Assembly: GCA_946541955.1 (NCBI GenBank) | Contig: CAMNJZ010000010.1 | Span: 1-38,856, forward strand | DNA from: an uncultured Lachnospiraceae bacterium | GTDB lineage: Bacteria > Bacillota > Clostridia > Lachnospirales > Lachnospiraceae | Length of the DNA: 38,856 nt | Direction: 5' to 3' | In this document: piece after piece, positions 26,182-34,602 of the stretch | How positions within the stretch are numbered: the first letter of the stretch is position 1 | Layout of the letters: every line of letters begins with the position of its first letter | Notes under the pieces: generated by a model | Databases searched by the model: none | The model's input: only the letters and a program-made list of their open reading frames with translations | What the model was told of the DNA's origin: nothing | Made by a program: the position numbers and the translations under genes

Positions 26182-26215
26182 AGGCGGAGCACTTGTGGTG
26201 TTCCGCCTCATTTTA
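26182..26215 (+). terminator. Attenuating hairpin between the lipoprotein and ATPase genes
   Basis: AGGCGGAGCAC (26182-26192) pairs with GTGTTCCGCCT (26198-26208), with one G-T pair and a five-base loop, followed by CATTTTAAT. The interrupted U-tract suggests partial termination, giving more lipoprotein than ATPase or permease. Confidence 0.65.
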
Positions 26216-26234
26216 ATCCAGGAGGGGTGAAGAT

Positions 26235-27761
26235 TTGAGCGTACCGGCCATTGAACTGCGCGGGATCACAAAGACCTTCGGGCAGGTCATTGCAAACAAA
26301 AATGTAGACCTGGTTGTGAACCGCGGAGAGATCCTGTCCATTCTCGGAGAGAACGGCAGCGGAAAGACAACACTGATGAACATGATCTCCGGTATTTATT
26401 ATCCGGACAGCGGTCAGATTCTGATCGACGGCAAGGAGGTCGTCATCCGTTCTCCCAGAGACGCATTCCAGTATAAGATCGGCATGATCCACCAGCATTT
26501 CAAGCTGGTCGATGTTTTTACCGCAGCGGAAAACGTCATTCTGGGCATGGAGAACGAGAAGTACAATCTGAAGGAAGCGGCAGACCATGTCAGAAAGATC
26601 TGCGATCAGTACGGGTTTGAACTGGATCCTGAAAAGAAGATCTATGCCATGTCCGTTTCGGAGAAGCAGACGGTGGAGATCATCAAGGTCCTCTACCGGG
26701 GCGCGGATATCCTGATCCTGGATGAGCCCACCGCCGTTCTGACCCCCCAGGAGACAGACAAGCTGTTCGCAGTCCTGCGCAGGATGCGGGATGCAGGCAA
26801 GTCTGTGATCATCATTACCCATAAGCTCCATGAAGTCATGTCTCTTTCCGACAAGGTCGCCGTTCTCCGGAAGGGCGAATATATCGGTACGGTCAAGACC
26901 AGTGAGACCACGGAAGCCGATCTGACGGAAATGATGGTGGGCAAGAAGGTCTCCCTCAATATCGACCGGAGCGATCCCAATCATCCCCAGGACCGTCTGG
27001 AGGTAAAGGGCATCGACCTGGTGAGTCCGGAGGGCATCCGGATCCTGGACGACATTTCCTTTACGGCAAGGGGCGGAGAGATCCTGGGCATTGCCGGCGT
27101 AGCCGGCAGCGGCCAGAAGGAGCTGCTGGAAGCCATCGCAGGCCTGCAGCCTCTTTCCGGCGGAGAGATCCTTTACAACAATCCCAAGACCGGCGAAACA
27201 GAGAACCTGCGCAATAAGACGCCTCTGGAGATCCGGGAGCTGGGCGTACGGCTCTCCTTTGTTCCCGAGGACCGTCTGGGCATGGGCCTTGTGGGCAACA
27301 TGGACATCATCGACAACATGATGCTTCGTTCCTATAAAAAGGGAAGAGGCATTTTCGTCAGAAAACAGGAACCCAGAGAGCTGGCGGATACCATCATCAA
27401 GGATCTGGAGGTCAATACGCCCTCCGCCACGACCCCGGTCAGAAGACTCTCCGGCGGCAACGTCCAGAAGGTCCTGGTGGGCCGTGAAATTGCAGCCCGT
27501 CCCACAGTCCTGATGGCGGCCTATCCTGTCCGCGGTCTGGATATCAACTCTTCCTATACCATTTACAACCTGCTCAACGACCAGAAGGATCTGGGCGCCG
27601 CCGTCATTTTTGTCGGGGAGGACCTGGACGTTCTGATGGAGCTGTGCGACCGGATCATGGTCATCTGCGCCGGCAGAATCACCGGTATTGTGGACGGCAG
27701 AAGCGCAAAGAAAGAAGAACTTGGTCTTTTAATGACCGGAAAGGAGGCAGAAGATGAATAA
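26235..27761 (+). CDS. nupO: Nucleoside ABC transporter ATP-binding protein (two ABC domains)
   Basis: Cytosolic ATPase of the importer, 508 residues, with two ABC cassettes in one chain as in RbsA/NupO. The start is TTG at 26235 behind a strong GGAGGGG site. Cassette 1: Walker A GENGSGKTT, signature-like MSVSEKQTVEI, Walker B ILILDEPTAVLTPQE. Cassette 2: Walker A-like GVAGSGQKELL (Gly/Gln instead of the GKS/T pattern), signature LSGGNVQKVLVGRE, and degenerate Walker B VLMAAYPVRGLD, as is normal in this family's second half. It overlaps the first permease gene by 8 bp. Confidence 0.94.
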   Translation: MSVPAIELRGITKTFGQVIANKNVDLVVNRGEILSILGENGSGKTTLMNMISGIYYPDSGQILIDGKEVVIRSPRDAFQYKIGMIHQHFKLVDVFTAAENVILGMENEKYNLKEAADHVRKICDQYGFELDPEKKIYAMSVSEKQTVEIIKVLYRGADILILDEPTAVLTPQETDKLFAVLRRMRDAGKSVIIITHKLHEVMSLSDKVAVLRKGEYIGTVKTSETTEADLTEMMVGKKVSLNIDRSDPNHPQDRLEVKGIDLVSPEGIRILDDISFTARGGEILGIAGVAGSGQKELLEAIAGLQPLSGGEILYNNPKTGETENLRNKTPLEIRELGVRLSFVPEDRLGMGLVGNMDIIDNMMLRSYKKGRGIFVRKQEPRELADTIIKDLEVNTPSATTPVRRLSGGNVQKVLVGREIAARPTVLMAAYPVRGLDINSSYTIYNLLNDQKDLGAAVIFVGEDLDVLMELCDRIMVICAGRITGIVDGRSAKKEELGLLMTGKEAEDE

Positions 27762-28857
27762 GTCCGTCAGAGAGCCCCTTTTCCATCTGGTCAAGCGGGA
27801 CGGCCTGGTCTGGTGGAAATCCTGGATCGTCCGTCTTGTGGCTGTGGTCCTTTCTCTGCTGGTCAGCGGCATCCTGATCTTTGCCCTGACAGGAGAAAAT
27901 CCCATCAACGTTTATATCACCATGTTCAAGGCCGGCTTTGCCACCAGGCGCCGCTTCTGGGCCCTTCTGCAGAATGTGGCCATGCTCCTTTGCGTAGCCC
28001 TGGCTGTGACCCCTGCCTTTAAGATGCGATTCTGGAACATCGGAGCCGAAGGCCAGGCCCTGGTGGGCGGTCTTGCCACAGCCTTCTGCATGGTCTATTT
28101 CGGGGACAAGCTTCCTTCCGGCCTCCTGCTTCTGGTGATCTTTTTGTCCTCCATGCTGGCAGGCGCCCTCTGGGCAGTCATCCCTGCCATTTTCAAGGCG
28201 ACCTACGGCACCAACGAGACCCTCTTTACCCTGATGATGAACTATGTGGCGGCCCAGATCGTATCCTATTTCACCTATGTCCATTCCAATCCCAAGGGAT
28301 CCGGACAGATGGGCGTCATCAACAAGGCGACCCAGGCAGGCTGGCTCCCCAAGATCGAGGGCAACAACTATCTGCTGAATATCCTGATCGTTCTGGTCAT
28401 CACGGTATTCGTTTATGTATATCTGAGCAAGACCAAGCACGGCTATGAGATCTCCGTTGTTGGACAGAGTGAGAACACGGCCCGCTATATCGGAATCGAC
28501 GTCAGCAAGGTCATCATCCGTACCCTGCTGATCTCCGGCGCCCTCTGCGGCATCTGTGGCTTCCTGCTGGTCTCCGGCACCGATCACACCCTGACCAGGG
28601 ATACCATTGCCGGCAGAGGCTTTACGGCCATCATTGTCAGCTGGATGGCCAAGTTCAATCCCATCTACATGGTCGTGGTTTCCTTCCTGATCTGCTTCCT
28701 GCAGAAGGGAGCGGTGGACATTGCCTCTACCTACGGCTTCAACGATGCCCTGGCCGAGATCATCACCGGCATTATCATTTTCTTTATCATTGGCAGCGAG
28801 TTCTTCATTGGCTATAAGATCCGTCTGACCCACCATACGAAAGGAGGAAAGAACTGA
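27754..28857 (+). CDS. nupP: Nucleoside ABC transporter permease 1
   Basis: A 367-residue membrane protein of the BPD_transp_2 family with about nine to ten hydrophobic segments. The family stretch FKMRFWNIGAEGQALVGGLAT (about 89-109) and the cytoplasmic-loop motif TKHGYEISVVGQSENTARYIGIDVSK (EAA-like coupling region) are clear. It overlaps the ATPase gene by 8 bp and the second permease by one base. The long N-terminal part before the first helix (about 1-25) is usual for NupP-type subunits. Confidence 0.93.
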   Translation: MNKSVREPLFHLVKRDGLVWWKSWIVRLVAVVLSLLVSGILIFALTGENPINVYITMFKAGFATRRRFWALLQNVAMLLCVALAVTPAFKMRFWNIGAEGQALVGGLATAFCMVYFGDKLPSGLLLLVIFLSSMLAGALWAVIPAIFKATYGTNETLFTLMMNYVAAQIVSYFTYVHSNPKGSGQMGVINKATQAGWLPKIEGNNYLLNILIVLVITVFVYVYLSKTKHGYEISVVGQSENTARYIGIDVSKVIIRTLLISGALCGICGFLLVSGTDHTLTRDTIAGRGFTAIIVSWMAKFNPIYMVVVSFLICFLQKGAVDIASTYGFNDALAEIITGIIIFFIIGSEFFIGYKIRLTHHTKGGKN

Positions 28858-29846
28858 TGAATACTGTGATTGCTTTTCTGACCAGAGCCATTGTTCAGGC
28901 CATTCCCCTCCTTTTCGGATCCACCGGTGAGATCCTGACGGAAAAATCCGGCCATCTGAATCTGGGTATCCCGGGCATCATGTATGTGGGCGGCATCAGC
29001 GGCGTCATCGGCTCCTTCCTCTATGAGCAGAGCGTAGGACCTGAGAACATCCAATATCTGCCGGCCGTTCTGATCCCCCTGTGCTGCTGTCTGCTTGGGT
29101 CCTTATGCATGGGCCTGATCTACAGCTTTCTGACCGTTACCCTCCGGGCCAACCAGAACGTGACCGGTCTTGCCCTGACCACCTTCGGAACGGGCTTCGG
29201 CAACTTCTTCGGCGGCTCCCTGATCAAGATCAGCGGCAACGATGTACCCTCCATCACCCTGACGGCCACCAGCAACATGTTCTGCAAAAAGCTCCCCTTT
29301 GCGGCTTCCCTGGGCCCTGTGGGCAGGCTCTTTTTCTCCTACAGCTTCCTGGCCTATGCGGCCGTTGTGATTGCTCTTGTCACATCCTGGATCCTGACCG
29401 GGACCAGGATCGGCCTGAACCTGCGTGCCGTGGGCGAGAATCCCGCGACAGCGGATGCGGCCGGCATCAACGTCAGCCGTTATAAATATGCGGCGACCTG
29501 CATCGGCTCCATGATCGCAGGCCTGGGCGGCCTCTTCTACGTCATGGACTATGCCGCCGGCGTCTGGTCTAACAACGCCTTCGGCGACAGAGGCTGGCTG
29601 GCAGTCGCCCTGGTCATTTTCTCCATCTGGAGACCCAATGTGGCGATTCTGGGATCCTTCCTTTTCGGCGGTCTCTTTATCGTACACAATTACATTCCCA
29701 ACCTGGGCGTCGCCACCCAGGAGCTGATCAAAATGACGCCCTATGTCGTTACGATCATCGTTCTGATCTTTACCAGCGTCAGAAAGAGAAGAGAGGATCA
29801 GCCCCCGGCGTCTCTGGGTCTTTCCTATTTCCGTGAAGAAAGGTAA
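28857..29846 (+). CDS. nupQ: Nucleoside ABC transporter permease 2
   Basis: A 329-residue partner permease of the same family. STGEILTEKSGHLNLGIPGIM (about 22-42) is the hallmark N-terminal block and LNLRAVGENPATADAAGINVSRYKY is the coupling loop. Start and stop share one base with the upstream permease (TGATG). It forms a heterodimeric channel with the first permease. It is followed only 6 bp later by the LicD-family gene, with no terminator between. Confidence 0.93.
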   Translation: MNTVIAFLTRAIVQAIPLLFGSTGEILTEKSGHLNLGIPGIMYVGGISGVIGSFLYEQSVGPENIQYLPAVLIPLCCCLLGSLCMGLIYSFLTVTLRANQNVTGLALTTFGTGFGNFFGGSLIKISGNDVPSITLTATSNMFCKKLPFAASLGPVGRLFFSYSFLAYAAVVIALVTSWILTGTRIGLNLRAVGENPATADAAGINVSRYKYAATCIGSMIAGLGGLFYVMDYAAGVWSNNAFGDRGWLAVALVIFSIWRPNVAILGSFLFGGLFIVHNYIPNLGVATQELIKMTPYVVTIIVLIFTSVRKRREDQPPASLGLSYFREER

Positions 29847-29852
29847 ACTGCC

Positions 29853-30680
29853 ATGCGAAAAGAACTGGGACTTGCGCAGATCAAGGAAACGGAGTTTGAT
29901 CTGCTTTGCGCCTTTGATGATTTCTGCAAAAAGAACGGCTTATACTATACCCTGTGCGGAGGCACCCTTCTGGGGGCCATCCGCCACAAGGGCTTTATTC
30001 CCTGGGACGATGACATTGACGTCTTCATGCCAAGACCTGACTATGACAGGATCCTGGAGGGAGGGAACCTGAAGACAGAGTCTCTTCCTTCCTATATGAA
30101 GATCGTCAGCTGGCGGACAGGGGAGTCCATCTATCCCTTTATCAAGCTTGTGGATACCAGGACCTACCTGGATAAGAAGTATACGGACGCCGGTGAGAAG
30201 GCGGAGCACATCTGGATCGATATTTTCCCTGTGGACGGCCTGCCGGACAAGCGGAGCGATGTGGAGAAGCTCTATAAGAGCGTGATCTTTCACCGCAAGC
30301 TGATCCTTTTGAAGTATGCCAAATCGGGAGAAGGCAAAACGGCCCTTAAAAAGGCCTTAAAGCCCCTGATCAAACCTGTGCTGGCCAGCATGGATCCCGT
30401 CAAAATGTGCGAGGATCTCAATACCGAGTCCAATGCCAGAGATTTTGCGTCCAGCACCCATGTGGGCGGCGTTCTCTGGGGCTATGGCCCCCAGGAGAGG
30501 ATGGACAAGGCTTCCTTCTTAAAGAGTGTGCCCGTGGAGTTCGAAGGAAGGACCTTCCCGGCCCCCTCCAACTATCACCAGTATCTGACCGGACTCTATA
30601 AGGACTATATGCAGCTTCCGCCGGAGGACCAGCGGATGACCCACGATATGACAGCCTATCTGGAAGAGGAAGGAGACTGA
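29853..30680 (+). CDS. LicD-family nucleotidyltransferase-fold protein
   Basis: A 275-residue LicD-type enzyme. This family transfers phosphocholine or similar phospho-groups onto surface glycans or teichoic acids. The hallmark block YTLCGGTLLGAIRHKGFIPWDDDIDVFMPRPDYDR (about 32-66) includes the catalytic DDDID carboxylates. IWIDIFPVDGLPD follows, which is also typical. There is no membrane segment. It begins 6 bp after the transporter permease and is followed 4 bp later by a glycosyltransferase, so all are likely on the same transcript. The group it transfers is not visible from sequence, and no choline-activating licC gene is nearby. Confidence 0.9.
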   Translation: MRKELGLAQIKETEFDLLCAFDDFCKKNGLYYTLCGGTLLGAIRHKGFIPWDDDIDVFMPRPDYDRILEGGNLKTESLPSYMKIVSWRTGESIYPFIKLVDTRTYLDKKYTDAGEKAEHIWIDIFPVDGLPDKRSDVEKLYKSVIFHRKLILLKYAKSGEGKTALKKALKPLIKPVLASMDPVKMCEDLNTESNARDFASSTHVGGVLWGYGPQERMDKASFLKSVPVEFEGRTFPAPSNYHQYLTGLYKDYMQLPPEDQRMTHDMTAYLEEEGD

Positions 30681-30684
30681 TTTT

Positions 30685-31767
30685 TTGAAATACTTTATTC
30701 AGGAACTGCAGGACGATGAGGGCCTTCAGAAGACAGCCGGCATTAAGGCCAGGGATGACGTGGACGCCATTCTTTCTTCCCAGGGCTACAAGCCCCTGCA
30801 CATCGTTGTCGATCAGAATAAAAGAAAAGAAGCGGGAAGCCTGGAAAGCCTGAAGATCCATTATGAGATCGGCCAGATCTGGAAGCAGGCCCTGAGGGAT
30901 CTGGACCGGGGAGACACCCTGGTGATCCAGTTCCCGGTCAGCAGCCATTCGGTCATGATCGCCTCCCAGGTCAGAAGGTGTCAGAAGCGGGGCGTCCGCA
31001 TCGTGCTTCTGATCCATGATCTGGAGACCCTGCGGATCCTGTCCAGAGACGATATCAAGCCCTGGGTCAGGGCCAGGATCCTTCTGGAGGAGGGCAAGCT
31101 CTTAAAAATGGCCGACTGCATCATTGCCCACAACCGTCATATGCGGAAAAAGCTGATGGAAATGGGCTACGATGGCAACCGGATCATCAACCTCAAAATC
31201 TTCGACTATCTGATCCCGGCCGCAGACCAGGGAAGGAGCCTTCAGAAAGACCGGACCAAGGACATGCCTCTGATCATTGCAGGCGCCCTGCTCCGCCATA
31301 AGGCAGGCTATATTTATGAGCTGCCCGAAAGCCAGACCTTCAATCTTTATGGCAAGGGATACGAGGAGGAAGGTAAGGAAAACATTGCCTACCACGGCGC
31401 CCTGATGCCGGACGATCTGCCCTTTGAACTGGAGGGGAGCTTTGGCCTTGTATGGGACGGCAGCACCTCCGCCACCTGTGCCACCGGCTACGGAGAATAT
31501 CTGCGGATCAACAATCCCCACAAGACCTCCCTTTACCTGGCCTCGGGGATCCCGGTCATTATCTGGAAGGAAGCGGCCCTGGCGGAATTTGTCGAGCATT
31601 ACGGCTGCGGCTTTGGCGTGGATTCCCTTTACGAGATCCCTGACAGGATCGCGGCTCTTACCGATGCCGAATATGAGAGGATGCTGGCAAACTGCCAGAA
31701 GATGTCCAGGCGTCTGCGGAGCGGTTATTATACCATCCATGCCCTGGAGGAAGCGGATCCCTCCTGA
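30685..31767 (+). CDS. Glycosyltransferase, GT-B-like (galactofuranosyltransferase/Gtf3-like)
   Basis: A 360-residue protein with a TTG start behind AAGGAG. The pattern resembles the sugar transferases of streptococcal and lactobacillar glycan clusters: IQFPVSSHSVMIAS, then RIVLLIHDLETLR, DCIIAHNRHMRKKLMEMG, FGLVWDGSTSATCATGYGEYLRINNPHK and the C-terminal LASGIPVIIWKEAALAEFV nucleotide-sugar region. There is no signal peptide and no DxD motif, as expected for GT-B enzymes. It shares a transcript with the LicD gene, so the pair likely decorates a surface polymer. The donor sugar is unknown. Confidence 0.82.
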   Translation: MKYFIQELQDDEGLQKTAGIKARDDVDAILSSQGYKPLHIVVDQNKRKEAGSLESLKIHYEIGQIWKQALRDLDRGDTLVIQFPVSSHSVMIASQVRRCQKRGVRIVLLIHDLETLRILSRDDIKPWVRARILLEEGKLLKMADCIIAHNRHMRKKLMEMGYDGNRIINLKIFDYLIPAADQGRSLQKDRTKDMPLIIAGALLRHKAGYIYELPESQTFNLYGKGYEEEGKENIAYHGALMPDDLPFELEGSFGLVWDGSTSATCATGYGEYLRINNPHKTSLYLASGIPVIIWKEAALAEFVEHYGCGFGVDSLYEIPDRIAALTDAEYERMLANCQKMSRRLRSGYYTIHALEEADPS

Positions 31768-31807
31768 GGAAAACCGCAGGCCCCGGCCTGATTTTATCAG
31801 AACAATA

Positions 31808-31855
31808 AAAAGGCTGCTGTACCGTGAAAAATCACGGAACAGCAGCCTTTTGCAA
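31808..31855. terminator. Bidirectional terminator between the glycosyltransferase and xpt genes
   Basis: AAAAGGCTGCTGT (31808-31820) pairs with ACAGCAGCCTTTT (31839-31851), with an inner CCGTG/CACGG stem. A-tract and T-tract on both sides allow use in both directions for the convergent genes. Confidence 0.92.
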
Positions 31856-31873
31856 TTGGTTTGAAAATCTTTT

Positions 31874-32452
31874 TCAGGTGCCGGGCCTGAAGACCAGGGA
31901 GTTCTCGTCCATCTTGTCGATGACAGCCAGGCTGAGCAGGTCATAGCCCTGCTGACGGAGGGCATCGCCGCCGCCCTGGAAGCCTTTTTCAATGGCAATG
32001 CCGACCCCGGCGATCTTGGCGCCGGAGGTATGGCAGATGCTGATCAGGGCCTTCATGGCCTCGCCTCTTGCCATAAAATCGTCGATCAGAAGAACGGTAT
32101 CCTTTTCGGACAGGAATTTTTTAGCCAGGGTGATGTTGAAGTTGCGGCCATAGGTATAGGAATGCGCGGTGGAGACATAAAGGTCGCCGTCCAGGTTTTT
32201 GCTCTTGGCCTTTTTGGCGAAGACGACAGGAACCTTGAAAAAGAGTCCGGCCATACAGGCAATCGCAATGCCGGATGCTTCTACCGTGATGATTTTTGTG
32301 ATGCCTTTGTCCTTGTAGTACTCGTAGAATGCCCTGCCGATCTCCTGAAGAAGCTCCACGTCCAGCTGGTGATTCAGAAAGCTGTCCACCTTCAGAATTT
32401 CACCAGGTCTTACCTGGCCGTCCTTCAGGATACGATCCTCTAAAAATTTCAT
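31874..32452 (-). CDS. xpt: Xanthine phosphoribosyltransferase
   Basis: Salvages xanthine to XMP using PRPP. The 192-residue type I phosphoribosyltransferase has the PRPP loop VLLIDDFMARGEAM (about 122-135), the N-terminal SFLNHQLDVELLQEIG and a substrate-side ITVEASGIAIACM. Length and motifs are those of Gram-positive Xpt. It is monocistronic. The leader is only about 35 nt from the predicted start of transcription, so the purine riboswitch that controls xpt in Bacillus is absent here. Confidence 0.95.
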   Translation of the reverse strand: MKFLEDRILKDGQVRPGEILKVDSFLNHQLDVELLQEIGRAFYEYYKDKGITKIITVEASGIAIACMAGLFFKVPVVFAKKAKSKNLDGDLYVSTAHSYTYGRNFNITLAKKFLSEKDTVLLIDDFMARGEAMKALISICHTSGAKIAGVGIAIEKGFQGGGDALRQQGYDLLSLAVIDKMDENSLVFRPGT

Positions 32453-32494
32453 TGTCGGTCTCCCTTCTTAGCAATAAACATATTCATTTTCTTT

Positions 32495-32523
32495 ATTCTA
32501 ACAGGCTTTTGGCCCGGTCACAA
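32495..32523 (-). promoter_or_regulatory. Promoter of xpt
   Basis: On the minus strand TTGTGA (32523-32518), a 17-bp spacer and TAGAAT (32500-32495) with an upstream TGT, an extended -10. Confidence 0.75.
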
Positions 32524-32530
32524 TCCACAC

Positions 32531-32559
32531 TTTATCCAATTTCCATTGTCTGTTATAAT
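32531..32559 (+). promoter_or_regulatory. Promoter of the pyruvate kinase-like/PHP/nrdR/aro run
   Basis: TGT-TATAAT (32551-32559) is an extended -10 with a weak TTTATC (32531-32536) 17 bp upstream. It is divergent from the xpt promoter and within about 10 bp of it. Confidence 0.65.
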
Positions 32560-32672
32560 CAGAAGGAATTGAGCGGCACATTACGGGGAGGGACTGCCTG
32601 CAGGATTTGAGCCGGCAGACCTCCGTTTTATACATCCTGCAAAAATACAAGTGCTCCGATGGGGAGGCAGCT

Positions 32673-33674
32673 ATGATCGATATCTATGGGACCCTGGGCC
32701 CCGCCTGCAGCAATGTAAAGACTCTGGAGGAAATGTTCGAGGCCGGTATGACCGGCATCCGGGTCAATCTGTCCCATGCAAGTCTTAGAAGCAGCGCGGA
32801 CAGACTGGCGCTTCTGCACAGGGCAGCGGCCAATAAGAAGGTGAAGCCCCAGATCCTGATCGACCTGCAGGGGCCGGAGCTCCGGGTCGGAAGGCTGAAG
32901 GAGCCGGTCCTTCTTGTAGAAGGAGAGGAGACAGTCCTTGGAGAGGGAGGAATCCCGGTCCCCGCTCTCGTACTGGAGAATCTGAAGGCGGGAAGCGAGA
33001 TCCTGATGGATGACGGCAGGCTCCTGCTGACGGTGCTTGAAGCCGGGAAGGAGAAGGCAGGGGCAAGGGTCCTTAGAGGCGGTCTTCTGCAGAGCCGCAA
33101 GAGCATTGCGGTCCACGGGGTGGAGATCCATCCCCCGACCATGACGGAGGAGGACCTGCAGAACATACAGGATGCAGTTTCCTTTGGGGTCACAGGCATC
33201 ATGCAGCCCTTTGTCCGCAGCAGACAGGATCTGATCGAGGTCAAAAGGGCCCTGGCGGACGCCGGCGCCTCCCACCTTTGCCTGATTGCCAAAATCGAGA
33301 ACCGGGAGGGCATGCGGCAGCTCCCGGAGCTTTTGAAGGAAGCAGACATGATCTGCATCGCAAGAGGAGACCTGGGCAATGATATGGATCTCTGGAATCT
33401 GCCCGCGGCCCAGAAGGAGATTTCCAGGGCCTGTCTGGAGGCCGGTGTGCCCTATTTTGTGGCGACCCAGATGCTGACCAGCATGGAGGAACGGGCGGTC
33501 CCCACCAGGGCAGAGGTATCGGATATCTTTAATACGGCCGCCGACGGGGCATCGGGGGTTATGATCACCGGTGAATCCGCGGTGGGAAAATATCCTGTGG
33601 AGGCCATCCGCTATCTGGCCAATACAGCCCGGGCGGGAGCGGCCTACCGGCTGGCACAAACAAAGAAAGGCTGA
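32673..33674 (+). CDS. Short pyruvate kinase-like protein lacking the C-terminal domain
   Basis: 333 residues from the ATG at 32673 (GGGGAGG upstream), against about 470-590 for usual pyruvate kinase. The barrel is present: DIYGTLGPACS for the normal ICTLGPAS, IRVNLSHAS (Arg30, Asn32, Ser34, His35), LIDLQGPELR where TKGPEIR is usual, a shortened B domain, LIAKIENREG (Lys207, Glu209), IARGDLGNDM (Asp233) and FVATQMLTSMEERAVPTRAEVSD. It stops after GESAVGKYPVEAIRYL, so the regulatory C-domain is missing with no sign of frameshift. It may be a non-allosteric kinase or act on a related enol-phosphate. It starts a run with a PHP phosphoesterase, nrdR and aroE-aroK-aroQ. Confidence 0.82.
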   Translation: MIDIYGTLGPACSNVKTLEEMFEAGMTGIRVNLSHASLRSSADRLALLHRAAANKKVKPQILIDLQGPELRVGRLKEPVLLVEGEETVLGEGGIPVPALVLENLKAGSEILMDDGRLLLTVLEAGKEKAGARVLRGGLLQSRKSIAVHGVEIHPPTMTEEDLQNIQDAVSFGVTGIMQPFVRSRQDLIEVKRALADAGASHLCLIAKIENREGMRQLPELLKEADMICIARGDLGNDMDLWNLPAAQKEISRACLEAGVPYFVATQMLTSMEERAVPTRAEVSDIFNTAADGASGVMITGESAVGKYPVEAIRYLANTARAGAAYRLAQTKKG

Positions 33675-33681
33675 TTCCTTT

Positions 33682-34599
33682 ATGGAAATACTGGAAACCA
33701 GAGGAAAATGGTATAAAGGCAATATGCATATGCATACCACCCGGTCTGACGGGGCCTATCCGCCTGAAAAGGCGGTGGACCTATACAGAAGGGCCGGTTA
33801 CGACTTTATAGCGCTGACGGACCACCGGGTCGTCAATGACCTGGAGGAGTATGAGGATTTTGTCATCCTCAACGGCGCGGAATGGGATACGGGCAATCTC
33901 AGGAATATTCCGGTCTACCACATTGTCGGCGTGGGTATGAAGGAGAGCATGGGAGATATCTACGGCCTGGCCCGCTACCGGAGCGGCAGACAGCCCCTGC
34001 CCCAGGAAATCATCAACGCCATCAACGAAGCGGGCGGAGCCGCCATCCTGGCTCATCCGGCCTGGTCGGTTATGACAGCGGAAGAGATGATGGACCTGCG
34101 GGGCCTGGCCGCGGCGGAGATCTACAATACAGTCTCGGGCCTCCCCTGGAATCCCGACAGGGCGGATTCCTCCATTTATTTTGATATCTGGGCCAAGAAC
34201 GGGAAAATGGTCCCCTGTATGGCGGCGGACGACGTCCATCATTATGAGGGAGACCAGTGCAGGTCCTTTACCATGGTCAACGCCCCCGAGCTGACCCGGA
34301 ACGGCCTCATGTACGCCATCCGGAGAGGAAACTTCTATGCCTCCCAGGGACCCCGTTTTGAAAAACTGACCTATCACAACGGCATGGTCACAGTCCGCTT
34401 CAGTCCGGATGTAAAGTGTGTCTATTTTGTAACCAATACGCCCTGGGGAGATTATAATATCCAGGAAGCAGACCCAAGCTGCGAAGCGGTCTACAGGATC
34501 GGCAGGACAGATACCTTCTGCCGCGTGGTCCTGCTGGACGAAAAGGGACGCAGGGCCTGGTCCTCCCCTTTTTCCCTGTATCCTGAAAGAGAGAGGTAA
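33682..34599 (+). CDS. PHP-domain metal-dependent phosphoesterase
   Basis: 305 residues from the ATG at 33682, 7 bp after the pyruvate kinase-like gene. The PHP metal-binding motifs are visible in order: NMHMHTTRSDGAYPP (His16, His18), IALTDHR (Asp47, His48), AAILAHPAW and CMAADDVHHYEGD. The C-terminal part (about 225-305) is a beta-rich domain of unknown role. PHP proteins of this size act as phosphoesterases on small molecules or nucleotides; the substrate is unknown. Its pairing with a truncated pyruvate kinase may point to a phosphorylated metabolite. Confidence 0.88.
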   Translation: MEILETRGKWYKGNMHMHTTRSDGAYPPEKAVDLYRRAGYDFIALTDHRVVNDLEEYEDFVILNGAEWDTGNLRNIPVYHIVGVGMKESMGDIYGLARYRSGRQPLPQEIINAINEAGGAAILAHPAWSVMTAEEMMDLRGLAAAEIYNTVSGLPWNPDRADSSIYFDIWAKNGKMVPCMAADDVHHYEGDQCRSFTMVNAPELTRNGLMYAIRRGNFYASQGPRFEKLTYHNGMVTVRFSPDVKCVYFVTNTPWGDYNIQEADPSCEAVYRIGRTDTFCRVVLLDEKGRRAWSSPFSLYPERER

Positions 34600-34602
34600 G
34601 CT

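Noticed and set aside
24769-26211. A 480-codon minus-strand frame across the lipoprotein gene.
   Set aside because: Antisense to a BMP lipoprotein with signal peptide and lipobox; no independent support.
27679-28836. A long minus-strand frame across the permease gene.
   Set aside because: Antisense to a clear permease; hydrophilic, Gly/Asp-rich product typical of shadow frames.
32453-32518. A purine riboswitch in front of xpt.
   Set aside because: The leader is too short and has no three-way-junction aptamer core.
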